NCBI GenBank assembly: GCA_000320545.1
Contig: ADNK01000029.1
Location: 141,057 to 205,056, forward strand
Length of the DNA: 64,000 bases
Direction: 5' to 3'
Origin: Bigelowiella natans CCMP2755
Lineage: Eukaryota > Cercozoa > Chlorarachniophyceae
The notes under the pieces: model-generated
The model's database searches: none
What the model was told of the DNA's origin: nothing
The model's input: only the letters and a program-made list of their open reading frames with translations
Shown here: piece by piece, positions 1-11,942 of the stretch
Layout of the letters: every line of letters starts with the position of its first letter
Position numbering within the stretch: the first letter of the stretch is position 1
Position numbers and translations under genes: made by a program

Positions 1-25
1 CAGCTCCTTCGTAAAGTAAAAATAA

Positions 26-486
26 TCAGGAAATCAAAGTTGCGATCGGTTGTGCAAGTGTGACCACCTTTCGTCGTTTCTCCAGGAAAACTTGAAGAAA
101 AGCAAGGTAGTTGTTGAATCCGAGTGCTCGCATGGAATCGATGATATCGTTCCCTGTGATGGTTTTTCTATCATCCTTCGCTAACCGATCGCTGGCCTCG
201 CTTGTGATAAATCCTATGAATTCAGTTACGCATTCTTGGATGCAGTCCTTTGCTTCTTTCGCAACCTTCGCGTTCGAAGGAAGGGCTTGTTTCATGATTC
301 GACTGCAAAATTAAAAAATACAAATACAGTTTTTTAGCGGGGATTGCCATTTTACTAGAGAGTTATTGACCTTATATTCGCAATAGGGAGAAGTCGATCT
401 GGATTCGTCTGCGTTATTTGGGGGGCATTATTCGAAGAGGATGGCGCACGAGCGCCATGCTGCTGGTAGCGAAGGGGGGCTGCCAT
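26..486 (-). CDS. NF-YB / HAP3 histone-fold CCAAT-binding subunit
   Basis: Two exons (486-371, 302-26; intron 68 bp) give a 130-aa protein. The upstream exon ends in DRLLPIANI, the sequence that starts the NF-YB conserved core. The second exon continues [12 protein letters not shown], then the histone-fold helices with [18 protein letters not shown] and [16 protein letters not shown] pairs with NF-YC and, with NF-YA, binds CCAAT boxes in promoters. Start: the ATG at 486 opens the frame and no better ATG is visible. The N-terminal tail is short and Ser/Asn-rich, and there is almost nothing C-terminal of the histone fold, so this is a minimal version. It is divergently arranged with the TPR gene at 872. 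Motifs are seen; the function is inferred from the family. Confidence 0.93.
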
Positions 487-871
487 GTCGCTTCTTCTTC
501 CGCTAGAAGATGGTTCAATTTAGGTGAGCAAGCTACTCGTTATGGTGCATGTATATACAAGAAGGTCTCCGTGCGTGAGATGAGGCGTCCACCGACACGC
601 AGGCAGGCCAAAGCAGGGAAGTAGGGTATGCCACGCGTGGAGGGGGACTGGTGGTGGGTATGAGGTTGTCTGGTGCTGTTCCCGGCTGGATTTGCCTTCT
701 ATTTTCACGAATTAAGGGTTGTCGCAGGGAATAAATCGCAAATGAAATGGATCATAATTACCACCTGCGACAAAGAAGAACGAACAACGGAAAGCAGCAT
801 TTTCGCCCCTCCTCCCTCCCCCTCCCTTCCTCTCTGCTTCCCTCCCTCTCCAGTGCCGTTGGAACGGAGCC
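487..871. promoter_or_regulatory. Divergent intergenic region NF-YB / TPR
   Basis: These 385 bp lie between two start codons and must hold both promoters. A C/T-rich tract lies at about 805-850, just upstream of the TPR start. The motif TTGTCGCAGGG occurs near 719-729 and recurs upstream of MetAP1. I see no TATA box or gene. Confidence 0.5.
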
Positions 872-2618
872 ATGGAGAAGAAGGGCGTCCAAGAATTTAT
901 TAGCACTGGTGCCATACCACGAACGATGGCGACGGCTATGCCTTTGGCCTCACCAGTAAGTCCTGGCGCATCAGTTGGAGCTGACAACAACAACCCGGTT
1001 GCGAGGACAGTCGCGCTGAACAAGGTAACTGCTGCTGCTCACGGGTCTCCGCACATTGTGAAGTACGCACTCCTTTCTTGTGTGTGTAGGCAACAATGAG
1101 GAGCTTGTTCAATATCTCCAACAGAATGGCGAAGAAGGTGCGATATGATACTCCTCAAACTTGAAAAACAACCATCATGACAAACACAATATACTGTATC
1201 TACGTTTCAGACGCAGTTCCATTATCTTCTGGGGATACAATATTTACGCTTCGGACACAGCGTGTTGGTATGTGGCTCTTTCTGCAAATGTGAAAGTTGC
1301 TGGGCGTCCTCATCAAATGCATCTAACAATGATATATTCAGGCTAAGGATCATCTAAAAACGGCTTTGGATGGGTACAGCCCTGCGGCGGATATCTGCCC
1401 ACAGCAGTTTCAAAATATCACCGAGACCAAGGTGCCTGCACTCACTCTCCGGAGGGAGAGGGTGGTGCTATTAATTTTGATTTTAATTTTGATTGATATT
1501 GATTGACAGCTCTAACGATAAATGATTACACAGATGAACTTGGCGTATGCACAGTCGCTGTACGACTTTGCGGCATCCAGCCGTGTCACTGCTCCTGGTA
1601 CAGGCAGGTCGAGAATAGAGGCAGCAGGAGGATACATGGGAGGAAGCAAAGGAACAGCCCCCACAGGCTCCCCAGGCGAAAATAAACACAGGCCGCAGCA
1701 ACTTCGACCTGTAGTGAAAGTGGAAGGGAAGAGTGGAGGAATGCAGCAAACTGGGACACAGGAAGATGTGTATGAGTCAGGAGTATTTGTAGATCGGCCG
1801 GGTGCTCCTGTACCTGAGGAAGTCATCAAGAAAGCCATTGACGATGCAAAATCAGTTCTAATGGAGTTAGTCTCGGTAGCATAAACAGCTGCAGTCTTGA
1901 ACGCAATTTTCCAAAGAGTGACGAACACACCACCAATGATATGTTGCTGTCGTTGTTGCTGCTACTGCTGCTGTTTCGCACAGAATAATAGCACAAGGGC
2001 AGAATGCTGGAACCATCTCGGTCGGCTGCTATTCAATGAAAACGAACCTGCTGTGGCTAGAATGGTCCTTTGTCAATTGCCATCTTTCCCCCTCCCCACT
2101 ATGCAACTTTCACAGTGCACGAGTAACGTATACGCGAAAACCAGAGCGAGAAAGGAAGGGGGAGCGGGGGAAGGGGGAGGAAGGAAGACAAATATCGAAA
2201 AATGTATATAGACGTTCATTCTCGTACTCAGGCCTTCGAGCACATTATAAACTCTTTTCCCGGAAATGACGACCTGGACAACAATCTCGGCTTTCTTCGG
2301 ATACTCACCAATTCCCTCACAAAGGTAGGTTCGTTCATCCATTGGGCGATTTTTAAGCAAACCGGTGTTATAATTCTGATTGATACGTTCGCCATCCATG
2401 CGAAAAGAGAAGGGCACATGAGAGTTAACAATTTGTGTTGTCGTATGTCCTCTCGTGAATGAATCTGCGTAACGCTGCTGCACAGGCTAAGAAGAACTTT
2501 GAGTACATTTTGGAGAGAAATCCTACGCATATGGATGCTCTCAACAACTATGCCGCAATTCTTCTGCAGGATAACAGTAATGATGTTTCAAAGTTCCATT
2601 TCCTCTTGCTCGTCTTTT

Positions 2619-2659
<41 letters not shown>

Positions 2660-3238
2660 ACACACATTTATTTATGTGTGAATGTAAAATATAAATATGT
2701 AATATGTATACCATGCATTCTTGATGCAGTATATGTGTCTGAATGAGCGGTTTGCATATATGGTTGATCATCCAGAATTCCACGAGGCACGGATACTCCT
2801 TGGGCTCGGTTTGAAGCAGAATCAAGTGAGAAACTTTTGTTCAAAATAATCGTTGACCACTAGCAATTTTCCATCATCATCATCATCATCATCATCATCT
2901 TAACCATCATCACATCGTCGTCATTATCGTCATCGTCATCATCTTATTATTGTCAGTCTGAGCCACATATGTGGAATTCCCTGGCGATCTCGTACCTGAT
3001 GCAGCATCAACACACACAAGCAAGGAGTTGCATAGACGAAGTAAGTACCGAGCTCACTCTCGATATATGTATATATATATATATATATATATTGTGAACG
3101 ACTATTGATTCTCAGCTTTTTGCTGATGTGGTTCATAGGCGCGCAAGACCGCGAAGTTTCATACAGGGGCACAGTGGAGCATTCGGTAATAGTAATGATG
3201 ATATCATCCTTTGTGCTACTACTCTGTCCTCGATCAGT

Positions 3239-3271
<33 letters not shown>

Positions 3272-4610
3272 CATCTCTCTGCCGTAGATACGACGTTGCT
3301 GCTGTACCGTGTTAGAGGAAGAGAGAGGGAGGAGTGTGGAAAAGGAAGAACCACGAGTGATCTTATCGAAAGTGAGAAAGTAATGCGACATTGCTGTCCA
3401 ATCTGAATCAGATTCACCACTGCGAATTACCTCCTAAACGTGCTGCGATCCCGCGAAAAGTCAATAGACAGGCATGACTGCATCAAGGGAGCTCAGAATC
3501 TTCTGGAGTCGGTGTTGCAGTATGAAGAGACCTCGGACGTGCACGTTGCTCTGTCGAAGCTGTACCAAGCGAGGCGCCAGGAGCTGATGAGAGACGTCTT
3601 CATGAAGAGGAGACGGTTGCAGCAAAGGCCGAGCAGTATGTGCTCTAGTAGCTCCGATGATGAATTCAAGGAGGACAGGGCCAAAGCAGAGGCTTGGGGT
3701 CAGAAAAGGGAAGATCATCTCGTGAAGGCGGTGCAGATGGATCGCTTGAATAGACATGCGTGGAACGAGTTGGGCCTGTTGTTCTTGGAGAGGGGGGTTC
3801 TTGATAAGGCAATTACGTACTTTAAAGAGGCCGTGTACCTTGATCGGAATCAATGTGCCGTGTGGATAAATCTGGGAGTCGCTTACCATCTTGCCGGACA
3901 CCTTGAAGAGACAAAAAGGTACATCATCGTGCGTGCGTGCGTGCGCGCATATTTTAATGTCTCTTCCCATTCCTATATTATTCAGCAGCATATTAATGCG
4001 GGTATTTTCACAGTTTTATTGTTCATTTTCTTCCCCATCTTTCATAAATAAATAAATGTGGCTACATACGTACAGGGTATTAGAGAGAGCTCTGCAACTG
4101 GATCCAACATCCGTGGAGGCTCGGAACAACCTCGCAAACCTCTACAAGAAGCAAGGAGAGGTAATAATTTCCATTTATATCCCCATCCCCCAACCTTACA
4201 TGTCACTGTTCAGTTGCAAAAAGCCAAGAACGAGTACATCAAGTGCCTCAGTGATCTCAGCGCTAGCCTCAGAGTTCATAATCAAGGACTCGAACGCACT
4301 ACTCAAGCCGCTGGAATACCAATACGTCCAAAGGAGGAGCTGGAATATCAAATAGCGCAGACTCACAACAACCTTGCCCTGGTTCGACAAGTTGCTTGTA
4401 TGTATTTTTGTTGTTGTAACGACCGAAATTGTGTGCCAAATACCTCAGGTTTTCATACGAGAGGGGAACTTCAAAAGTGCTATGCAAAATCTACAAATGG
4501 CTGAGCGACATGCACCTTTGACTTGTGTCAAGAAAAACAGGGAGAAACTGAATAAGCTGATACAAGGCGAATCTGGTGGGGGAGTAGGAACAGAGAACAA
4601 AAATGGTTAA
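872..4610 (+). CDS. Tetratricopeptide-repeat protein, 15 exons
   Basis: Exons 872-1024, 1090-1137, 1211-1267, 1342-1431, 1534-1875, 1984-2064, 2232-2324, 2486-2584, 2730-2825, 2957-3040, 3116-3240, 3412-3918, 4076-4160, 4214-4381 and 4449-4610 join in frame to 729 aa. Repeats such as AECWNHLGRLLF, MDALNNYAAILL, HAWNELGLLFLERGVLDKAI, CAVWINLGVAYHLAGHLEE and SVEARNNLANLYKKQGE are TPR helix pairs, spread from about residue 230 to the C-terminus. TPR arrays are protein-interaction scaffolds. I cannot place this one in a named family. Most introns are phase 0 and cut near repeat boundaries. Introns 9-12 contain (CA)n, (CAT)n, (AT)n and (TAG)n microsatellites. The two least certain joins are the GTCC donor after 2064 and the GTTT donor after 2584. 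Confidence 0.85.
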
Positions 4611-5311
4611 GCTTGAACAACACATTCATTGTGCACGTATCTAGCCAGTTCATAAGTAATGCAGACTATAAGACAATGTTGAGTAGATAGTTCCCACGAA
4701 GCGTCATGCATGTTGACAGATCGCGTCATGATGACTCAATGATGCACACACATGCATGATTCAATGCTACATGGTGCACAACATCTTGAGCATGATTTTG
4801 TTACGGTTCCTAAGAGCATAGCTAGATAGGCACGTGCTAGGTAAGAAGTCAGAGTAGCATGCTAGCATGGTCGCGCACGCTAGCACGCCTGCATCGCACA
4901 CACAGTGAAACTCTAGCTGGAATTCAGATCGAAAGAGAAATCATCTACGCGATTGAGCATAGATTCTCCTGCGCAACCAATCAGAAGCGACGCGCCAGAG
5001 ATAGTGCCAGTAGTAGTTTCTTGTTGCATGCTAGCATGCGCTGCCTAGCTGGGATCCGTCATGTTTGTAGTCCAGACAGGCTCTATAGATAGGTGGGTAC
5101 ATAGCAGCTTTCTACTAGCACGCATCTAGTATCTGTAATGTATCGCAGCGTCAGGCATGCACATAAATGGTATTAGAGCTTGCTTTGAGGTATAATGAAC
5201 AGCGAAATATTACACTACTTGTAACTCTAACTGGAAGCTACGATAGGCAAATAATTTTTGCGCAGTTTGTAAATTATTGTGAGTCGATCCTCAAAAGCCC
5301 TTTTGAATTAT
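4611..5311. other. Convergent junction, CTAG/GCATGC-rich, no gene
   Basis: This spacer lies between the 3' ends of the TPR and IF1-like genes. Short palindromes such as CTAG, GCTAGC and TGCATG recur (for example 4735-4900 and 5025-5060). No coding exon or RNA gene is recognisable. It must contain both transcript ends. Confidence 0.6.
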
Positions 5312-5929
5312 TCACGCCTTTGAATTTCCAGCCTTGAAGGCGACACGCCATGAACGTAGATCTTCAGCGAGCTCTGATAAAATACTGAACTCAGTGCTTG
5401 TTCTAGGGTTTGATCAGTAATATTCATGGTTTCATACCAGGAGAGAGAGGTGCGTTGTGCTTCTCAAAGATGCCAATCAGCGCTTTACGAGCTTCAGTGA
5501 CAGCCTTCGGGTTCTGAAAGTAGAAAGTGGTTGAAGAGAGAGAATGAAATTTACATGTTTTATTGTATCACCGTGATCGATTCCTGCTGAGCTTGAACCT
5601 TTTTCAACATTCTGAAAAGAATTGGCTGTGAGCTAATCTATAAACATTCCCATACCTGCAGTAACTAATATTCATCCTCTTTATATATATTGCAGGAATT
5701 CTTTCTAACTATTTGTAGATTTTTTTCCCGTATCATAATCTCGGAACAAAGCCCACATAGAGTACCGACACCTTTGCATCATTTCCGCCTCATGCTGGGT
5801 GAACCATAGCTCCTCAGCAGCATGACCACGATCCTTGAAGCTATCTCCTGAAAACCTTCGCATAGCTACTGCAGGGCGGAAGGATGCGCGTTGGATTCGT
5901 GGGAGAGCGCGTAGGGCTGATCGTAACAT
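5312..5929 (-). CDS. Mitochondrial ATPase-inhibitor (IF1)-like small protein
   Basis: Four exons (5929-5772, 5611-5572, 5513-5438, 5373-5312) give 111 aa. The first about 28 residues are Arg/Ala/Ser-rich without acidic residues (MLRSALRALPRIQRASFRPA), a typical mitochondrial presequence. The segment FKDRGHAAEELWFTQHEAEM matches the F-x-x-R-x-x-A-x-E core of IF1/IATP proteins, which inhibit ATP hydrolysis by the F1F0 ATP synthase. The C-terminal 45 residues (from TEARKALIGIFEKHN to DLRSWRVAFKAGNSKA) are not typical of animal IF1 and look like a lineage-specific extension. An alternative reading through the last donor would stop after SPGMKP; the four-exon model gives a better C-terminus. The family call is moderate. 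Confidence 0.7.
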
Positions 5930-6603
5930 CGTGATACTTTGAGTAGTGGGTAGTGGGTATGTGTGAAATCTTCACCTGGGGACCAATGATACGAAAAAGG
6001 GGTCTATTTTATCAGAACGACAACGAAAAATAAGGTAGTCGTCGTATTAGCTCCAAGTTTAGACCTGCTCGAGAGGACATTTGACATGCAAGGAATGTCC
6101 CAAAAATCAGTGGAGATTCACGGCTCCTTCGTATCAGACTTCGAAAATTGCAGTGTCCTTCGATCATTTTTTTCTCAAAGTTAGACTTAATCTGCTTTAG
6201 CCGGGTAAAATTTTCAAAATTTGTGGAACCGGATCGAAATTTTTTGGGATATTTCCTCATCAGGATTTCTGGATTTCCATTGATCTATGGATTTCCTGAT
6301 TTCATCGGCATTTTTGCTGCACATGCATTTCGGGGCATTTGTTACCAAATTCACGGATGTTTGATGTCTGTCGCAGGAAAGGAATCAATGGGATTCAAGC
6401 CATACGCCAACATAAACTCGAATAATAATGCAGTCCAGCCGCACATCAGACAGTCCAAACTTCCTTGTATTTCAACACGATGGCTCGAAATTTCTAGGAA
6501 ATGTCTTCCTAGATGATTGTCGCAGGGTATGAAACGCATTGCAAAGTTGTCTACGTGATACATCACCCGATCGTCATTTGAACGAGCCCCCCCGAAAAGG
6601 CCA
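5930..6603. promoter_or_regulatory. Divergent intergenic region IF1-like / MetAP1
   Basis: A 674-bp shared upstream region. The motif TTGTCGCAGGG recurs at about 6519-6529, 75-85 bp before the MetAP1 start. Nothing that looks like a spliced gene was found, although open frames exist on both strands. Confidence 0.45.
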
Positions 6604-8405
6604 ATGGTGGGTGAGGAGAAGAATTCTGCGGAGGTGACCGCGAAGGAGCCTGCTAAACAAAGGTCAGAAGAGGCGAAAAGCGATACCAGAAAGCCCACTT
6701 CTGGATTCTGCGCAAAGCAGGGATGTGGCAAAGTAGCGACGCTTCAGTGCCCAAAGGTATCATCGCAAGTGCAGCTATGAGGCTCATGAGGTTTAAGTGT
6801 TTACCAATTTATAACCAGTGTTTGAAACTTGGGTTGCCGAGCACATATTTCTGCGACAAAACTTGTTTCAAGGATGCTTGGAATGCGCACAAAGCTGTCC
6901 ACAAAGGTAGAAACAAGCCCGCAACATGTAAGCATGTAGGTAAACTTACACCGGCAATCTTTGTTTGCTACCAACCGTCGTCCGTAGAAGCAGCACTCCG
7001 GCTTGCATTCAAACCCCCTCCGTTCAACTATACTGGAAAGCTTAGACCTCACTATGTAACGCCGATGCGGAAAGTGCCCGCACACATTAAGAAACCCGAT
7101 TATGCAGATACCGGTAAACCACCAAATTTCTTTTCCTGTATACGGCAGGCAGATATCGCTGTGAGAGGAATGATCCGGTTTCAATAAATACTTTGCGTAC
7201 GCATTGCATATTGTACGTAAATTCAATTATGCATTGTGTTCTCACTTACTAGGTAAGCCCGTATCAGAAAACACTCCAGCCAGAGATAAGATCGTCATTC
7301 ACACAAAGGAGCAAATCAAGGTGGGTAGGCCATTGTAGGAACAGATGCTGTGGTGATTTATCAGTTGGGAAGGAGACCGTGTCATCTGCTTTTTTAATAT
7401 TTCTAACGGGAATACCATGAGTTAAAACATAAAATGAACCAAAAAAAACTAATGGTGGCCATACTATGATCTTCGACGCAAATCAGCGTATCCGTCATAT
7501 ATGCAAAATCGGAAGAGAGGTTCTCGATTTAGCCGGCCAAATGGTGAAACCTGGAGTCACTACCGAAGCAATAGATGCGAAGGTGTGGTAGTGATTTTCC
7601 AATTATATGTGAGCGGTCTTTGATGACGATGTAAGGCATGATCTCAAAATACGCGCGCGCGTGTGTGTGTGTGTGTTGATGATGAAGAAGGCGATGCTGA
7701 GTGATAATTATTGCGAAAATCGTTCATTTATATACTCACCTCTGGTTGATCCGATATCTGGAAATACGACTATTCTCATCGCCGCCATTGTTCAGGTTCA
7801 TGAATGGAGTATCGAGCGTGGCGCATATCCATCTCCACTCAACTATCATTTCTTTCCTAAATCTTGTTGCACTTCTCCCAACGAGGTTTGCTAGCGTGTT
7901 AATGTAGAGCGATAAGTAAACCATTAACAGTCCTCCAACCGCTTTCTCAGCAGTGTTACTACTACGATCATTGTCGCATACAGTGAGACGACTGCACCTT
8001 TACATTCATAAAATCGAAGCACCGAAAAACGATGCGTGAATTTCCATTAGGTGATCTGCCACGGGATCCCAGATGCCAGGCCGCTCGAAGATGGCGATAT
8101 CGTTAACATAGACATCAGTGTTTACAAAAGTCAGTTCAACCTGGATGCTCTCGAAACCCTGCTATTTGTAACATATCTCCCATGACGCATATTCTTCTTC
8201 GGTCTTTGATGCGGTGCTGTGTAGACGGATTTCACGGCGACTTGAACGAAACCTTTTTGGTTGGTAATGTGGACGACGAGTCAAAGCACTTAGTGAAGAC
8301 TACCTACGACAGTCTCATGTTGGCCATCAAGGTAATGTGTGTGTGGATCGCATCGCGCGCATGATTTCAAGAAGACCAGTGTGCTTGTGTGTTTGTGTGA
8401 GAGAG

Positions 8406-8452
<47 letters not shown>

Positions 8453-9527
8453 CGGGGTGGTTAAGAGAAAATTAACAATTTTATCTAAATAATAAGGCAT
8501 GCAAGCCTGGCATGTTCGTCCGTGATTTTGGAAAGATAATAAGCAAACACTGCAATAAGCGCAGACTTTCTGTCGTGCGAAGGTAACTAAGATTGTCCGC
8601 ACCCATCTTCCATCGCGCTAGGAATATAGCACGCTCCTTCGTATTATCGTTAGTTTGTGATATTTTCCCCCCATCCTCTCGGGTCTCTGTGTTATATTTC
8701 ATTGAAGCATTTTTCCTTGCACACGCGCACACCTGCTGGACTAAATTCTGAGCCTTCGCTCGTCATCCATAAAAAGAATTTCCAACGACGTTTAGTGGAA
8801 GCGTGAAAATGCACGTTGTGGCAAGGAAGATGATGTTGCGCCTATTTACTGTAAACATGGGAGAGATTCTTCTGTCTCGTTATCATCCTATGGGCGGTCG
8901 GTCCCTCGCATCTTTGTTGATGATGTGTGACCTTGTGGCTTATGATCAGTTACTGCGGACATGGCATTGGGGAGATGTTCCATTGCGCACCAAACGTGCC
9001 GCACTATTCCAAGAACAAGGCCATTGGCATCTGCAAGCCGGGGATGGTGTTCACGATAGAGCCGATGATCAACATCAGTCAGTATCCAATGTCGTTAGTA
9101 GGAATTATTTACTTGTTGAAAAAGAAGAATATATGAAATTCAGAAAGATGGATGCGCTACGTGATACGAGATGATATCCTTTCGAAAGAAACGACTTTTA
9201 GATTCAGCACGTGTTCCCTGGTTATGCCCGCTGCTGCACCTAATTCGCTTTAACATTATTTATCTTCATTTTTCGATCCATAGGATCTTTTCGGGACAAA
9301 ACGTGGCCTGACGGGTGGACCTCTGTCACTGCTGATGGATTGAGATCTGCGCAATTCGAGCACACATTGCTTGTTACCGAGACTGGATGCGAGGTTGATT
9401 ACTGCATGGATGTCGTTGAGATATTATTTCCTGACTAAATGACCCATGCATCTAGGTTCTTACAGCGAGGACGAAAAATTCTGTCCCTTTTCACTGGGAA
9501 AAGGAAGAACAGAAAGCAAAGTCATAA
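6604..9527 (+). CDS. Methionine aminopeptidase type 1 with N-terminal zinc finger
   Basis: Twelve exons (6604-6756, 6819-6906, 6994-7113, 7253-7320, 7487-7582, 7796-7885, 8051-8129, 8225-8331, 8497-8582, 8950-9077, 9284-9393, 9456-9527) give 398 aa. It removes the initiator methionine from nascent proteins in the cytosol. The N-terminus has paired cysteines (FCAKQGC, ATLQC, YFCDKTC, then H residues), the ribosome-associating zinc finger of eukaryotic MetAP1. The pita-bread fold is complete: substrate His in VICHGIP, metal ligands in NIDISVY and GDLNETF, His in [11 protein letters not shown], Glu in TIEPMINI and Glu in [11 protein letters not shown]. Length is normal for the family. Introns 8 and 9 are long and hold a (GA)n tract. 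Start is the first ATG in frame with the zinc finger. Confidence 0.96.
8408..8450. repeat. (GA)n microsatellite in MetAP1 intron
   Basis: About 42 bp of uninterrupted GA/AG dinucleotide inside the intron after 8331. Confidence 0.9.
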
Positions 9528-10457
9528 TAATTTGCTGGAGAAAAGCATTCTGTTCACTGTTGTCGCGTAATTTCATTTAGAAGCTAGGAATTTAGTTGTA
9601 TTCCATTTTTTTGTGAAATATGTTAATGAAATAACATCTGCTAGTCTGGATGGACGAGACCGCAGTGCATGTTTAGCAGATAGAATGCAATAATTAGTAT
9701 GGTTAAATGGTACCAACATCTGCTTATGACGATTCAGCTAGTCAGCTATATGCGTTTGTCGCATGCAATCGAGCTATATTTTGACTAGTCTACTAGACGC
9801 ACCGCGGCACTCTAGCACTGCTAGACTGTACAAATCATGCACATGTGCGCTATGTGCTATGTATCCGTGACGCCTAGCTAGCTAGTGGACCTTCGAAGCC
9901 GCACACGAAAACACGAAAAGGACTATATTTTTTCTGCATGATGGGCATGTTGTCTAAGGTGTAGCAAAATCGCCGCTGGCACCCGGTTTATTTGTGAGAA
10001 GCTACGGCAAAGCCTAAGGCTAAAAGCGCGCGCACTACTAGTTTAAACTGTGAAGCTGGCTGATGAATGGTACCATTGTGCATTTAGACATGGCGACGGG
10101 CGTATGGCTCGCTAGCCCTCTACATCTAGATATATGCAGCTGGCACGCTTGCTAGCTTGTACCGAATTATTTACTGCAGGCCTCCGGGACAGCCGCCGCC
10201 TACTACTACCACTCTTGCCCATTCTCCTGATACCCTTTAATGCACCAAATTGGTGCGCACGCATGTTTTCGTTGGCTAGTCATTACTTCCTTTTTCAGGC
10301 TCTTTTATTGAAGAAGGTTCTATGAACACACACTTCCTTTTAATCTGAAGATCCGAATGATTCAGTATTGCTTGCTGTATTGACGCCTTAACGCTAGATA
10401 CGGGGGAATACCAACCAAACAGTTAACAATCTTGCAGACTATTCAACTATCAAAAAG

Positions 10458-10493
<36 letters not shown>

Positions 10494-10585
10494 TTTTTCT
10501 ATCAGACAGGTAAAATACACATATGATCGAAATGCAATTAGATTACACTACATCACTTATGCCAACGGGTTACGCGTAGCTGCAA
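9528..10585. other. Convergent junction, CTAG-rich, no gene
   Basis: This spacer between the 3' ends of MetAP1 and the unknown minus-strand gene has many CTAG, GCTAG and CTAGCTAG palindromes (9750-9910, 10025-10170) and an (AC)n tract at about 10461-10491. No coding pattern or RNA gene is seen. Confidence 0.6.
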
Positions 10586-11894
10586 CTATACCTGTTTCTC
10601 CTCACTGATTGCTACGTATTCTGCATACAGACTAGCGATACGAATCTTCGCCTCCTCAAGAACGGCTTCCAAGTTAACTTTCTCAGGATTATAGCCGTTG
10701 AGAAGTCTGCTCTCTACCCACCACTCAGAAAATCCTTTTCCAAAGGCAAACCACTCTTCCCAGAGCTACATTTTTGAACAAAGGAAAGACAGCAATCAGA
10801 TAATATGTGAAACAGGAGACTTTGGGGAATATTATTTATCGCCCACCTCGCTACAGCCTGGGACGTGAGTCAACTTTCTGCATCCTTTGTAGATCCGATC
10901 CTGAATGTTGTCAATAATCAGTTTGGGGGGGGGGGGGCAGTGCATCTACTGATCTTAGCCTCCTCCTTCCTCTTCTTCTACAACAACTACGAGAAATACT
11001 ACCCTAGTTACTCCTAGCACATGATTGAGCGACTTGGAACCAATGGCTGCTTTCTTTTGATTCTTTTTTTTGGATCCAGACTTGGCTAGTAGCTTTTCTT
11101 TCGAAGGGGGAAATTCCTTGATCTCCCCTCTACGCAGAGGACCAAACAGACCTCCTTTCAAGTTTTCCCGTAAACGCCTGATGGTTAAATTCGTAATATC
11201 AGTTGAGAATTGTTCTTTCTGCAGTAGAGAGCCCCCCCTGCCAGCCCTTCAGTGCTCTCCTTCCTCTGGCGATGTAATTACCTACGGATGACGTACTCTG
11301 AAGACTTCACTTTGACTAAGCCAATAACCTGCAGGACATATAGAAGCGTTTGCATCATCATCATCATCATCATCATCATCTCCATCCCTGTTGCTCTTTT
11401 GCCTATCACCCAACTAGATTCGGATATGAACAGTCGTTATGTACGATGTCGCAAGGTAACAGATACCGCATCTGATTTCGCATCTGTGAGGTATAGAACA
11501 GCGCCTTCAGTATTGGGCATATCACGAATCTCGTTGACAACTCCCTCGAGCTCTGATTCCATATAAGTAAAATAAGTAAAACGCAAAAAGCACTAATTTT
11601 CGGCCACTTTAGGGAGGTGGTAGCAGCTAACCATATCAATACATAAATAAATAAATAAATATATATATATATATATATATACAGACTACACTCACGGATT
11701 CACATCAAACGAAGGGGAGAACGAGGAGAACGCAACCTTGAATCGTATGCTGCTTGAAATATACATGACCGATGTACTTCTTGCCGTCCAGTTTATACCC
11801 CCCCGAAGCTGCGATTGATACGGATTGGGAAAAAGTCATTTCGACGCTGCACATCCATGTCTTCACACAAATACTCGTTGGGTTTGCAACAGTC

Positions 11895-11942
<48 letters not shown>

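Noticed and set aside
8583-8949. An extra MetAP1 exon in the long intron
   Set aside because: The flanking exons join directly as [15 protein letters not shown], which matches the family without an insert.
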